Below are positions 55,775 through 63,958 of a stretch of DNA of 64,000 bases, one piece after another (position 1 is the first letter of the stretch; each line of letters begins with the position of its first letter). Under the pieces are notes generated by a model that saw nothing but the letters and a program-made list of their open reading frames with translations, was not told the origin of the DNA and did no database searches. This stretch comes from JAAYEA01 sp012689325 (GTDB lineage: Bacteria > Chloroflexota > Anaerolineae > JAAYEA01): positions 1-64,000 of the forward strand of contig DAITVZ010000014.1 in NCBI GenBank assembly GCA_036841525.1. The letters run 5' to 3'. Position numbers and translations under genes: made by a program.

Positions 55775-56674
55775 GTGACTGAAACCCATCTCGATCCGCA
55801 CAATATCGACCTCCACTACCACGCCGGGCAGGAGCGCCAGATCGGCGCGACGCTGGACGGCTACCTGGAGCACGCCGTGGTCACCGGCCGCAAGGTGGTG
55901 GGGCTCACCGACCACCTGGAGTTCTACATCGGGCAGCCGCCCTCCAACCGCAAGCCGATGTTCACCTACGAGCAGTGCGTGGCGGGGCTGCTGCGCTACC
56001 GCCAGGACGTGGAGGAGGCCCGCGGGCGCTACCCGGGGCTGCGCATCCTCTTTGGCCCCGAGACCCACGCGAACCCCCGCATCGACCTGCGACAGATGCC
56101 CCAGGAGGTGGTGGACGTCTCGGACTATTTCCACAGCAGCCTGCCCTTCGACGACACCTCGCCGGAGGCCACCACCGCGGCCCGGCTGCAGCGGCTCCGC
56201 GACGTGGCCGCGCTGCGCGAGCGCACCGGCAAGCCCGCCTTTATCTGCCACCCCTTCCGCGAGTCCGTCAACTGGCGGCTGGTCAAGCACCCCATCGCCG
56301 ATTGGGTGACGGCGCTGCCCTCGCGGCCGGACTGCGACTTCCCCGAGGAGCTGATCTCGCGCTTTTTCGGCTTTGACGTGCGGGCGGTGGCGCGGGCCTG
56401 CGGCGAGCTCGGGCTGCCCATCGAGATCAACGGCGGGACGGATTTCCGCATCCGCGCGCTGAACCTGCCCGCGCCGCTGCAACTGCTCTGGGCGGCCTAT
56501 CGATTCTTCCGCGACGAGGGGGCGGGGTTCGTGCCGGGGAGCGACCAGCACGCCTACCGCGCCGCTGACCCCACCCGTCGAGAGGGGCGCTACATCCCCT
56601 GGGAGCCGTTCGACTTTCTGGGGGTGACGGTGGATCGGATGCCCTTGGTGACCAACCTGTTGGGAGGCAAGTAA
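55775..56674 (+). CDS. PHP-domain phosphoesterase (histidinol-phosphatase-like)
   Basis: A 299-residue PHP-superfamily metal-dependent phosphoesterase. The metal motifs are in order: DLHYHAG near the N-terminus, LTDHLEF, GPETHAN, FICHPF and the C-terminal GSDQH. This set matches the histidinol-phosphate-phosphatase/PolC-PHP-like group. No his genes are adjacent, so the substrate may be another phosphorylated metabolite. The start is GTG 55775, with AAGGAG at suitable spacing. It is followed 2 bp later by an M19 dipeptidase gene, so the two form a coupled pair. Confidence 0.88.
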   Translation: MTETHLDPHNIDLHYHAGQERQIGATLDGYLEHAVVTGRKVVGLTDHLEFYIGQPPSNRKPMFTYEQCVAGLLRYRQDVEEARGRYPGLRILFGPETHANPRIDLRQMPQEVVDVSDYFHSSLPFDDTSPEATTAARLQRLRDVAALRERTGKPAFICHPFRESVNWRLVKHPIADWVTALPSRPDCDFPEELISRFFGFDVRAVARACGELGLPIEINGGTDFRIRALNLPAPLQLLWAAYRFFRDEGAGFVPGSDQHAYRAADPTRREGRYIPWEPFDFLGVTVDRMPLVTNLLGGK

Positions 56675-56676
56675 CC

Positions 56677-57732
56677 ATGTTGATGATCGATTCGCACCTG
56701 GATATGGGCCTGAACGCCGTGGATTGGGACCGCGACCTGAACTTGGAGGTGGCCGAGATACGCGCCCGGGAGCGGGGGATGAAGGAAAAGGGGCGGGCGT
56801 GTAACACCGTCTCGCTCCCCGAGCTGCGCCGGGCCCAGGCGGCGGTCTGCCTCTACACCGTGCTCTGCCGGACGGCGCGGCCGGGCAACCCGCTCCCCGG
56901 CGTGGCGCACCAAGAGATCGCCTACGCCCGGGCCCAGGGGCACCTGGCCTATTACCGCGTGCTGGAGGCGGCGGGCAAGGTGCGCATGCTGCGCGACTGG
57001 GCCAGCCTGAAGCGGCACTGGGACGCCTGGGAGGCGGGCCAGCCGGATGAGCCGCTGGGCTACATCCTGGCCATGGAGGGGGCGGACCCGGTGGCCTGGC
57101 CGGAGCAGGTGGCCGAGTGGTGGGCCGACGGCCTGCGGGTGATCGGCCCGGCGCACTATGGGCTGGGCATCTATGCCCACGGCACCTCGACGCCCGGCGG
57201 GCTCACCGCGGCGGGGCGGCAGTTGGTCCGCGAGATGGACCGCGTGGGGATGATCTTGGACCTGAGCCACCTGGCCGACGAGGCCTTCTGGGAGGCGATG
57301 GAGCTCTATAGCGGGCCGGTGCTGGCCAGCCACAACAACTGCCGCGCCCTGGTCCCCGGCGACCGGCAGATGTCCGACGAGCAGCTCAAGGCGATCTTTA
57401 CGCGGGGCGGCGTCGTCGGCGTGGCGTTGGACGCCTGGATGCTCTACCCCGGCTGGATCAAGGGGGAGACGCAGCCGAGCGTGGTGGGGATGGAGGCGGT
57501 GGCCGATCACCTGGACCACCTCTGCCAGGTGGCGGGGAACGCCGAGCACGCCGCCATCGGCAGCGACCTGGACGGCGGCTATGGCACCGAGCAGACCCCG
57601 CGCGACCTGGACACCATCACCGACCTGCAAAAGGTCCCCGAGATGATGTCCCGGCGCGGGTACAAAGAGGCGGACATCCGCGGCATCATGCATGGCAACT
57701 GGCTGCGCTTCTTCCAGCGCGCGTGGAGCTAA
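56677..57732 (+). CDS. Membrane dipeptidase-family (peptidase M19) protein
   Basis: A 351-residue zinc dipeptidase-like TIM barrel. Metal ligands appear as DSHLDMG (HxD), LAMEGADP (bridging Glu), LDLSHLAD and ASHNNCRAL (His), and the catalytic Asp in IGSDLDGGYG. Despite the family name there is no membrane anchor or signal peptide; bacterial members are cytoplasmic and hydrolyse dipeptides, including D-amino-acid ones. GGAGG lies upstream of the ATG, which starts just after the PHP gene. The substrate is unknown. Confidence 0.9.
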   Translation: MLMIDSHLDMGLNAVDWDRDLNLEVAEIRARERGMKEKGRACNTVSLPELRRAQAAVCLYTVLCRTARPGNPLPGVAHQEIAYARAQGHLAYYRVLEAAGKVRMLRDWASLKRHWDAWEAGQPDEPLGYILAMEGADPVAWPEQVAEWWADGLRVIGPAHYGLGIYAHGTSTPGGLTAAGRQLVREMDRVGMILDLSHLADEAFWEAMELYSGPVLASHNNCRALVPGDRQMSDEQLKAIFTRGGVVGVALDAWMLYPGWIKGETQPSVVGMEAVADHLDHLCQVAGNAEHAAIGSDLDGGYGTEQTPRDLDTITDLQKVPEMMSRRGYKEADIRGIMHGNWLRFFQRAWS

Positions 57733-57965
57733 TCTGTCGTAGACGCGGCATTCCGTGCCGATTCATCGCCTACCTGGGCTCGGGTGGTCAGGAGCGCGAT
57801 GAATCGCGTACTACGAACCCCAGCTTGTAGTCGGCGGTTTGTCGCCGGCGGGCGTGTTGCGGCACCCGTGGCGCAAGCGGCACCCCAGGCCGGGCGCTCT
57901 GGCTTGCGTCCGGGGAGGCGCGCAACCCGGAGGGTTGCGCCACCACAGAGGAGGGCATGATCATA
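57733..57965. other. Intergenic region with GGA-turn hairpins
   Basis: This 233-bp stretch has a CGGCA/TGCCG hairpin at about 57748 and GCGCAACCC-GGA-GGGTTGCGC at about 57919-57941. The remainder, with several palindrome fragments, shows no gene. Confidence 0.55.
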
Positions 57966-58772
57966 ATGGCTGAGTGGTCTTCCGGCGATATTATCGCCAA
58001 CGGGATCAGGCTGCACTATCACCGCACCGGCGGGGACAAGCCGCCGCTGGTGCTGTGCCATGGGTTCTCGGACAACGCCCTCTGCTGGACGCGGGTCGCC
58101 CGCGACCTGGAGGGCGCCTACGATGTGATCATGGTTGACGCGCGGGGCCACGGCCAATCGGAGGCGCCCGAGTCGGGGCACGATTACGCCACCCGCGCCG
58201 CCGACCTGGCCGCCTTTATCCGGGCGCTGGGGCTGCGGCGGCCGGGCGCCTGGGGCCATTCCATGGGTGCGGCCACCGTGGCGCTGGCGGCGGCGGATAA
58301 CCCCGACCTCTTTTCCTGCGTCATCCTGGAGGACCCGCCCTGGTGGGATGACCAGGCGCGGGTGCAGCGGGAACGCGCGGCGAGCCGCGAGCAGCGGCTG
58401 GCGCGGGTGCTGGAGCAACGGGCGATGACCCGCGAGACGCTGATCGAGCAGGCGCGGCAGGGCAACCCCAAATGGCACGAGCTGGAGCTGGGCCCCTGGG
58501 CGGAGAGCAAGCGCCAGCTCAGCCCCCACGTCGTCCCCGCTGACTATATCGCGGAGCGGCCCTGGCGCGAGTGGGTGGGCCGGATCGCCTGCCCCATCCT
58601 GCTCCTGACCGCCGAGCGCGGCCTCGTCACGCCCGAGGTGGCGGCGGAGGCGACGCGGCTCTGGCAGGTCGGCCAGGTGGCGCGCATCCCCGAGACGGGG
58701 CACTGCATCCACCGGGACAACTATGCGGCAACCATGGAAGCGATGCGGGCTTTTCTGGCAGGGGGCGGCTAG
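57966..58772 (+). CDS. Alpha/beta-fold hydrolase
   Basis: A 268-residue alpha/beta hydrolase. The oxyanion region is LVLCHGFSDN, the nucleophile elbow GHSMGA (Ser near residue 97), and the C-terminal histidine is in ETGHCIHRDN. The usual acid position reads LLTAERGLVTPE, so a glutamate or another residue replaces the canonical aspartate. An ATG at 57957 sits only 2 nt after the AGGAGG; I prefer ATG 57966. The substrate is unknown. It is followed 18 bp later by the serine-hydrolase/propeller gene. Confidence 0.85.
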   Translation: MAEWSSGDIIANGIRLHYHRTGGDKPPLVLCHGFSDNALCWTRVARDLEGAYDVIMVDARGHGQSEAPESGHDYATRAADLAAFIRALGLRRPGAWGHSMGAATVALAAADNPDLFSCVILEDPPWWDDQARVQRERAASREQRLARVLEQRAMTRETLIEQARQGNPKWHELELGPWAESKRQLSPHVVPADYIAERPWREWVGRIACPILLLTAERGLVTPEVAAEATRLWQVGQVARIPETGHCIHRDNYAATMEAMRAFLAGGG

Positions 58773-58790
58773 CGAGAGAGGAGCGGGGCG

Positions 58791-60875
58791 ATGGCCAGGG
58801 CTTTTGAGTGGCGGAGCGCCGAACCGGCGGAGCGGGGCGTGGACCCCGCCAAGCTGGAGCGGCTGCGGCAGGGGCTGGCGGCGCGGCGCACCACCCACCT
58901 GCTGATCATGCGGCACGACCGGATCATCTGCGAATGGTACGCGCCGGAATCGGGGCCGGAGCGGCCGCACTATACCGCCTCGCTGGCCAAGGCGCTGGTG
59001 GGCGGGATGTCGCTTCTGGTGGCGCTGCACGATGGGCTGATGCGGCTGGACGACCGGGCGTGGCGCTATATCCCCGCCTGGCGCGACGACCCCCAGCACA
59101 GCCGCATCACCGTCCGCCACCTGGCGACCCACTCGTCCGGCATCGAGGACGCCAACATCCCCGGCGTGGGGCATTTCGAGCTGGGCGGCTGGAAGGAGGC
59201 CTTCTGGCGGCGGCAGCCTGACCCCTTTACCCTCTCGCGCGACCAGGCGCCCGTGCTTTTCGAGCCGGGGACGGATTACGCCTACAGCAACCCCGGCATG
59301 GCCATGCTGGCCTATGCCGTCACCGCCGCGCTGCAAGGGGGGCCGCAGCGGGACATCCGCAGCCTGCTCAAGGCGCGGATCATGGACCCCATCGGCGTCC
59401 CCGAGTCCGAGTGGGCCGTTGGCTATGGCGCGACCTACGAGGTGGATGGGCTGCCCCTGGTGGCGAACTGGGGCGGCGGCTCGTATACGGCGCGGGCGGT
59501 GGCGCGGGTCGGGCGGCTGATGCTCGGCCACGGCGAGTGGGACGGCCGCCGCATCGTAGACTCGGCCTGGGCCGACCGGGTGCTGCAATACGCCGGCACG
59601 CCGCTGCCGCACCGCGACGGCGAGCCGACGCCCGCCGCCACGGCGGGCTGGTACCTCAACGGGGACGGGGTCTGGCCCCAGGTGCCAACAGACGCCTTTG
59701 CCGGGGCCGGGGCGGGCAACCAGGTGCTCATCGTCATCCCCAGCCTGGACCTGGTGATCGTGCGCATGGGCGAGCTGCTGGGCGAGGCGGACAAGGGCGA
59801 GACCTTCTGGGGCGGCGTGGAGCGCTACCTGCTGAACCCGCTCATGGCGGCCCTGGTCGGGCCGGCGGCCATCGCCGACCAGCCGGCGACCGCTGGTCCG
59901 CCAGCGGCGACCGCATTGACGAATACCCCCTATCCCCCCAGCCCCGTGGTCAAGCGGGCGGCCTTTGCGCCGGTCTCGACGATCACCCGCCATGCCATCG
60001 ACAGCGACAACTTTCCCATCACCTGGATGGACGACGACAGCCAGTTCACCGCCTATGGCGACGGCTGGGGCTTCGAGCCGCGCACCGAGCTCAAGCTGAG
60101 CCTCGGCCTGGGGCGCGTCGTGGGCGACCCGCCGGATTTCCTGGCCGAGAACGTGCGCTCGGCCACCGGCGAGCGGGTCGGCGATGGGGAGCGCGGGCTC
60201 AAGGCCAGCGGGCTCGTCATGGTGGAGGGCGTGCTCTATATGTGGGCGCGCAACGCCGGCAACGCGCAACTGGCCTGGTCCGCCGACCGCGGCCTCACCT
60301 GGGAATGGGCCGATTGGAAGATGACCACCAGTTTCGGCTGCCCGACCTGGCTCAACTATGGGCGCAACTATGCCGGGGCGCGGGATGGGTACGTGTACCT
60401 CTACTCGCAGGACGGCCCCAGCGCCTACGAGAGCTACGACCAGATCGTGCTGGCGCGGGCGCCCCAGGAGCGGCTCCGCGAGCGCGCCGCCTACGAGTTT
60501 CTGGCGCGGGTCGGCGCGGACGGCCAGCCGGTCTGGACGGCGGACGTCTATCAGCGCGGGCCGGTCTACCGCGACCTGGGGCGCTGCCAGCGACTGGACG
60601 CGGTCTATTGCCCGGGGCTGCGGCGCTACCTGCTGGTGGTGGGGCAGAACCACCGCGGCGGCTGGGGCATCTATGACGCGCCGGAGCCGTGGGGGCCCTG
60701 GACCACCGTCTATCACACCACCTACTGGGGGCTGGGCTGCACCCACTATTACCGGCTGCCCAGCAAGTGGCTGGACCCCGACGGGGGCGGCGGCTACCTG
60801 GTTTTTTCCGGGCGGACCCACGACAACGTCATCTATGACGCCATGTGCGTGCGAAGGATCGAGTTCGAGCGATGA
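58791..60875 (+). CDS. Serine hydrolase (beta-lactamase-like) fused to a beta-propeller
   Basis: A 694-residue two-domain protein. Residues about 15-350 form a class C beta-lactamase-like/esterase domain with SLAK (SxxK, in TASLAKAL) and YSN (YAYSNPGM), but no clear KTG motif. Residues about 390-694 look like a five-bladed sialidase-like or DUF4185 propeller (QLAWSADRGLTWEW, YVYLYSQDGPSAYESYDQIVLARA, YLVFSGRTHDNVIYDAMCV). A low-complexity Ala/Thr/Pro linker joins them. No signal peptide is seen. The propeller suggests that a carbohydrate is the substrate. It overlaps the following enolase-type gene as ATGA. Confidence 0.82.
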   Translation: MARAFEWRSAEPAERGVDPAKLERLRQGLAARRTTHLLIMRHDRIICEWYAPESGPERPHYTASLAKALVGGMSLLVALHDGLMRLDDRAWRYIPAWRDDPQHSRITVRHLATHSSGIEDANIPGVGHFELGGWKEAFWRRQPDPFTLSRDQAPVLFEPGTDYAYSNPGMAMLAYAVTAALQGGPQRDIRSLLKARIMDPIGVPESEWAVGYGATYEVDGLPLVANWGGGSYTARAVARVGRLMLGHGEWDGRRIVDSAWADRVLQYAGTPLPHRDGEPTPAATAGWYLNGDGVWPQVPTDAFAGAGAGNQVLIVIPSLDLVIVRMGELLGEADKGETFWGGVERYLLNPLMAALVGPAAIADQPATAGPPAATALTNTPYPPSPVVKRAAFAPVSTITRHAIDSDNFPITWMDDDSQFTAYGDGWGFEPRTELKLSLGLGRVVGDPPDFLAENVRSATGERVGDGERGLKASGLVMVEGVLYMWARNAGNAQLAWSADRGLTWEWADWKMTTSFGCPTWLNYGRNYAGARDGYVYLYSQDGPSAYESYDQIVLARAPQERLRERAAYEFLARVGADGQPVWTADVYQRGPVYRDLGRCQRLDAVYCPGLRRYLLVVGQNHRGGWGIYDAPEPWGPWTTVYHTTYWGLGCTHYYRLPSKWLDPDGGGGYLVFSGRTHDNVIYDAMCVRRIEFER

Positions 60876-62014
60876 AAATCACGGGGATCGAGCCGGTCAT
60901 CGTGCAGGTGAACCGGCGGGGCGATTGGCTCTTTGTCCTGGTGCATACCGACGCAGGGATCACCGGGCTGGGCGAGGCGAGCCACAGCGGCAACGACGCG
61001 CTGGCCGTGGCGACGCTGGGGCAATTCGCCGCCCAACTGGTCGGGCGCGACCCCACAGAGATCGGCGCCATCTGGCAGGGGCTGAACAAGCCGGAGCCCG
61101 GCCGGGTCCACGCCACGGCGCTGAGCGCGCTGGAGCAGGCGCTCTGGGACATCCTGGGGCAACGCCTGGGCGTCCCGATCCGGGCCCTGTTCGGCGGGGC
61201 GCTGCGCGACCGGGTGCGGCTCTACGCCAACATCAACCGGCACGTCGCCGAGCGCAGCCCGGAGGGGTTCGCGCAGGCGGCGCGGCAGGCGGCGGCGGAG
61301 GGGTTCACCGCCATCAAGCTGGCGCCCTTTGACGAGCTGCGCGGGCCCGACCACGTTCGCACGGGGCCGCGGGCGGCCTGGCGGCCGGGGGTGGAGCGGG
61401 TGCGGGCGGTGCGCGCGGCCATCGGCGACGAGGTGGAGCTGGCGGTGGATTGCCACGGGCGGATGGACCTGCCCGAGGCGCTGATGGTGGCGGAGGCGCT
61501 CAGGGAGTGCCGCCTCTTTTGGTACGAGGAGCCGGTGCCGCACACGAGCATCCCAGAGCTGGCGGCGCTCACGGCGCGGTGCGGGATGCCCACCGCCTCG
61601 GCGGAGAGCGTTTTCGGCGTGGAGGGGTTTCGCCCCTTCCTGGCCGAGCGCGTGGTGGATGTGGTCATGCCCGACGTCAAGCACGACGGCGGCCTGCTGG
61701 AAACGGCGCGGATCGCCGGGGCGGCGCGCATGAGCGGGGCGCTGGTGGCCCCGCACAACCCCGCCGGGCCGGTCTCCACGGCGGCGACAGCGCAGGTGGC
61801 CAGCACGCTCAGCAACTTTTATATCCTGGAATACGCCTGGGGCGAGGTGAACTGGCGCGCCGACCTGCTGGAGCCGCGGGAGCGGATCGAGGGCGGCTAT
61901 CTGCTGCTGCCCGAGGGGCCGGGGCTGGGCCACCGGCTGAACCCCGCGGTCGTCGCCGCGCACCGGCGGGCCGCGCCCAGCGCCGCGGATTCCTCCAAGG
62001 TGACGCCGGGATAG
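60872..62014 (+). CDS. Enolase-superfamily sugar-acid dehydratase-like protein
   Basis: A 380-residue mandelate-racemase/galactonate-dehydratase-type enzyme. The barrel residues are visible in order: FTAIKLAPFDE (Lys), LAVDCHGRMD (Asp and His), WYEEPVP (Glu), ASAESVFG (Glu), PDVKHDGG (Asp) and the His in APHNPAGPVSTAA. It is typical of acid-sugar dehydratases (gluconate, galactonate, mannonate groups); which sugar acid is not readable from sequence. The ATG at 60872 overlaps the upstream stop as ATGA. It is the third gene of the hydrolase operon. Confidence 0.9.
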   Translation: MKITGIEPVIVQVNRRGDWLFVLVHTDAGITGLGEASHSGNDALAVATLGQFAAQLVGRDPTEIGAIWQGLNKPEPGRVHATALSALEQALWDILGQRLGVPIRALFGGALRDRVRLYANINRHVAERSPEGFAQAARQAAAEGFTAIKLAPFDELRGPDHVRTGPRAAWRPGVERVRAVRAAIGDEVELAVDCHGRMDLPEALMVAEALRECRLFWYEEPVPHTSIPELAALTARCGMPTASAESVFGVEGFRPFLAERVVDVVMPDVKHDGGLLETARIAGAARMSGALVAPHNPAGPVSTAATAQVASTLSNFYILEYAWGEVNWRADLLEPRERIEGGYLLLPEGPGLGHRLNPAVVAAHRRAAPSAADSSKVTPG

Positions 62015-62133
62015 GGGGCGCCCAAGCCGAAACCTTCACCGCCGCGACCGCGTATATAGGGGCGATCGCGGCTGCCGAGCCACATGGCGCGGCGGCCACC
62101 ATTTCCCTGACATATAGGCAAGGAGGTTCGGCG

Positions 62134-62895
62134 ATGAGGTTCTCGAAGGCGTTGGTGGGGTTGGCGGCTATCGCGGCCGCGACGGTGTTCCTATCGGGGT
62201 GCTGCGCCTGGGGCGGGCGCGTTTCCACGGGCGTCGGCGGCGTCCCGCGCGAGCGGATCACCGGCTCGTTCAAGATGGCCTCGCAGGACTATGACCTGGA
62301 CGGCTTTACGGGCGTGGAGGCGATGTCGGCGTTTGCCGTGGAGATCGTTCCCTCCGACCAGTATGAGGTCAAGGTGACGGCGAACGAGAACGTGCTCGAC
62401 CACGTGGAGGTCCAGGTGGAGGGCGACGTGCTCAAGTTCAGCCTGCCCTCGGGCTACACCTTTACCAATATCAGGCTGACGGCAGAGGTGGGGATGCCAG
62501 AGCTCGCGCTGGTCAAGCTCTCGGGGGCGTCGCGCGCCACCCTGAAGGGCAAATGGAAGACGGAGCGCTTCGAGGCACGCCTTTCTGGCGCCAGCAACAT
62601 GAAGGGCGACGTGACGGCGGACGAGATGCTGCTCAACGTGTCGGGCTCCAGCCGGATCGAGCTGGACGGCGCGGCGGCGCGGCTGGAGGCGGAGAGCTCC
62701 GGGGCCAGCGCGCTCGAGCTGGGCGGCCTGGAGGCGGTGGCCGCGCAGATCAACCTGAGCGGCGCGTCCCGCGGCACGCTTGACGTGACCGACCGGCTGG
62801 ACGCGCACCTTTCGGGCGCATCGCGGCTGGAATACGGCGGCTCGCCGGTGGTGAACAGCGACGTCTCCGGCGGCTCGACGCTGCGCAAGCGGTAG
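62134..62895 (+). CDS. DUF2807 (GIN-domain) lipoprotein
   Basis: A 253-residue predicted lipoprotein. The signal sequence MRFSKALVGLAAIAAATVFLSGC has a lipobox LSGC at about 20-23. The mature part is a DUF2807 adhesin-like head domain built from repeated beta segments, with SGAS or SGSS occurring seven times (for example KLSGASRATL, NLSGASRGTL and HLSGASRLEY). Family function is unknown, with a surface role presumed. AAGGAGG precedes the ATG. It is followed by a strong bidirectional terminator and is separate in function from the upstream operon. Confidence 0.88.
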   Translation: MRFSKALVGLAAIAAATVFLSGCCAWGGRVSTGVGGVPRERITGSFKMASQDYDLDGFTGVEAMSAFAVEIVPSDQYEVKVTANENVLDHVEVQVEGDVLKFSLPSGYTFTNIRLTAEVGMPELALVKLSGASRATLKGKWKTERFEARLSGASNMKGDVTADEMLLNVSGSSRIELDGAAARLEAESSGASALELGGLEAVAAQINLSGASRGTLDVTDRLDAHLSGASRLEYGGSPVVNSDVSGGSTLRKR

Positions 62896-62905
62896 ACTGG
62901 CAAGC

Positions 62906-62942
62906 AAAAGGCCCTGGGGCGCAAGCCTCCAGGGCCTTTTTT
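62906..62942. terminator. Bidirectional intrinsic terminator between DUF2807 and AP2 genes
   Basis: A 12-bp stem (62906-62917 with 62929-62940, arms AAAAGGCCCTGG and complement) has an 11-nt loop, six Ts on the plus strand and a matching A run on the other. Both convergent genes end here. Confidence 0.9.
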
Positions 62943-62952
62943 GTTGAGCCGC

Positions 62953-63741
62953 CTACTTGCAGCAGCAGCCGCGGCTGCTGGCCTGGGCCAGGCGCAGGTC
63001 CCAGATGGTCTTGTTGAGCGTCAGGATCCGCTCGGGATCGGCGTTGCCGTTGCCCTCTTCCAGCAGGGTATAGCCGTCGAACTTGGTGGCGACGAGCAGC
63101 TCAAAGAGCTCCTGCCAGGGATAGTCCTTGGACAGCTCGTGGATGTGGATGGTACGCATCCAGGGGCGGATGAGGGTAAAGTACTCTTTGATCGAGCCGT
63201 TGACGATATCCTGCGGGTTGCAGTTCCAGCAGGCGCCGACGTTGGGGTGGTTGGCTGTGCCAAAGATGGTGGCCATGTAGGGCGGGAAGGCGGTGCCGCG
63301 GCCGTGGCACTCGACATAAATCATGACGCCCTTTTTGGCGCCATAGTCGCCGAGGGGCTTGAGCGACTCGCCGATCTGCTTGAGGGTCTTTTCCACGGGG
63401 ACGCCCTCGGGCAGGCCGTTGGGGCGGACCTTGACGCCCAGCACGCCCAGGTCGGCGGCCAGGTCCACAAAGTCCTTGGCGAGCTGGATGTTCTTCTGAA
63501 CCTCGGCGGGGTCGGTGGAATGGAACTCGCAGGTGGAGCCCAGGCCCACCAACTTGACCGGGGAGGCTTCGGCCTTGGCGCGCAGCACCTTGCGCTCGGC
63601 GGCGGTGAGGGTCGGCTCCACGCCGTGGGCGTGGGTGGTGCGAAACTCGATGCCCTCGTAGCCCAGGGCGGCGCATTTGGCCAGGCAGGTGTCAAAGTCC
63701 CAGTCCTTGGCGAGGTTGTAGGTGACCAATCCCAGATGCAT
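62953..63741 (-). CDS. AP2-type TIM-barrel sugar isomerase/epimerase/lyase (copy 4) with CCCK tail
   Basis: A 262-residue xylose-isomerase-like barrel. Metal-ligand candidates are MIYVECHGRG, GACWNCNPQD, IHIHELSKDY and LLEEGNGNAD. Unlike the other copies it ends with a short SSRGCCCK tail of three consecutive cysteines, possibly a metal-binding or disulfide-prone tail. AGGAGGA precedes the ATG. It stands alone, with a consensus-like promoter upstream. The sugar substrate is unknown. It is the fourth AP2 paralogue in the window. Confidence 0.88.
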   Translation of the reverse strand: MHLGLVTYNLAKDWDFDTCLAKCAALGYEGIEFRTTHAHGVEPTLTAAERKVLRAKAEASPVKLVGLGSTCEFHSTDPAEVQKNIQLAKDFVDLAADLGVLGVKVRPNGLPEGVPVEKTLKQIGESLKPLGDYGAKKGVMIYVECHGRGTAFPPYMATIFGTANHPNVGACWNCNPQDIVNGSIKEYFTLIRPWMRTIHIHELSKDYPWQELFELLVATKFDGYTLLEEGNGNADPERILTLNKTIWDLRLAQASSRGCCCK

Positions 63742-63773
63742 TTCGGTTCCTCCTGTGATTAGGTACTGCGGGC

Positions 63774-63801
63774 ACTATACACGAGTTGGGGGGCGTGTCA
63801 A
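63774..63801 (-). promoter_or_regulatory. Promoter of the AP2 copy 4 gene
   Basis: On the minus strand TTGACA (63801-63796) and TATAGT (63779-63774) are 16 bp apart, about 33 nt before the start. Confidence 0.75.
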
Positions 63802-63805
63802 ATGG

Positions 63806-63880
63806 GCGGACCCTCTCCCCCCAACCCCTCCCCCAACGCTGCGACATGGAATGTCGTCGGGGAGGGGGCGAGGAGGCGTG
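63806..63880. repeat. C-rich palindromic repeat with embedded GGA hairpin
   Basis: The C-rich arm at about 63806-63838 faces a G-rich arm at about 63858-63872, and the hairpin CGACAT-GGA-ATGTCG sits in the loop between them. It is a third copy of the family at 180-222 and 2906-2933. Confidence 0.6.
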
Positions 63881-63926
63881 GCGCGACCCACGGAGTGGGA
63901 GACCCATCGGGTTGCGTCCGGAGCTC

Positions 63927-63952
63927 TCAAGCCAGAGGCTTGAGCTACGGGT
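63927..63952. repeat. GGA/AGA-turn hairpin
   Basis: CTCAAGCC and GGCTTGAG flank AGA. It is the same architecture as hairpins at 22606, 41960, 42800 and 57919, with different stem bases. Confidence 0.6.
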
Positions 63953-63958
63953 GAGGAG

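Noticed and set aside
57957..57965. ATG 57957 as start of the alpha/beta hydrolase
   Set aside because: It lies 2 nt after the AGGAGG, too close for initiation; ATG 57966 has better spacing.
57729..60821. A very long open frame on the minus strand opposite the dipeptidase, hydrolase and serine-hydrolase genes
   Set aside because: It is the antisense shadow of high-GC genes; the plus-strand frames have ribosome sites, ATGA coupling and clear motifs, while the antisense translation is His/Arg/Pro-rich with no family similarity.
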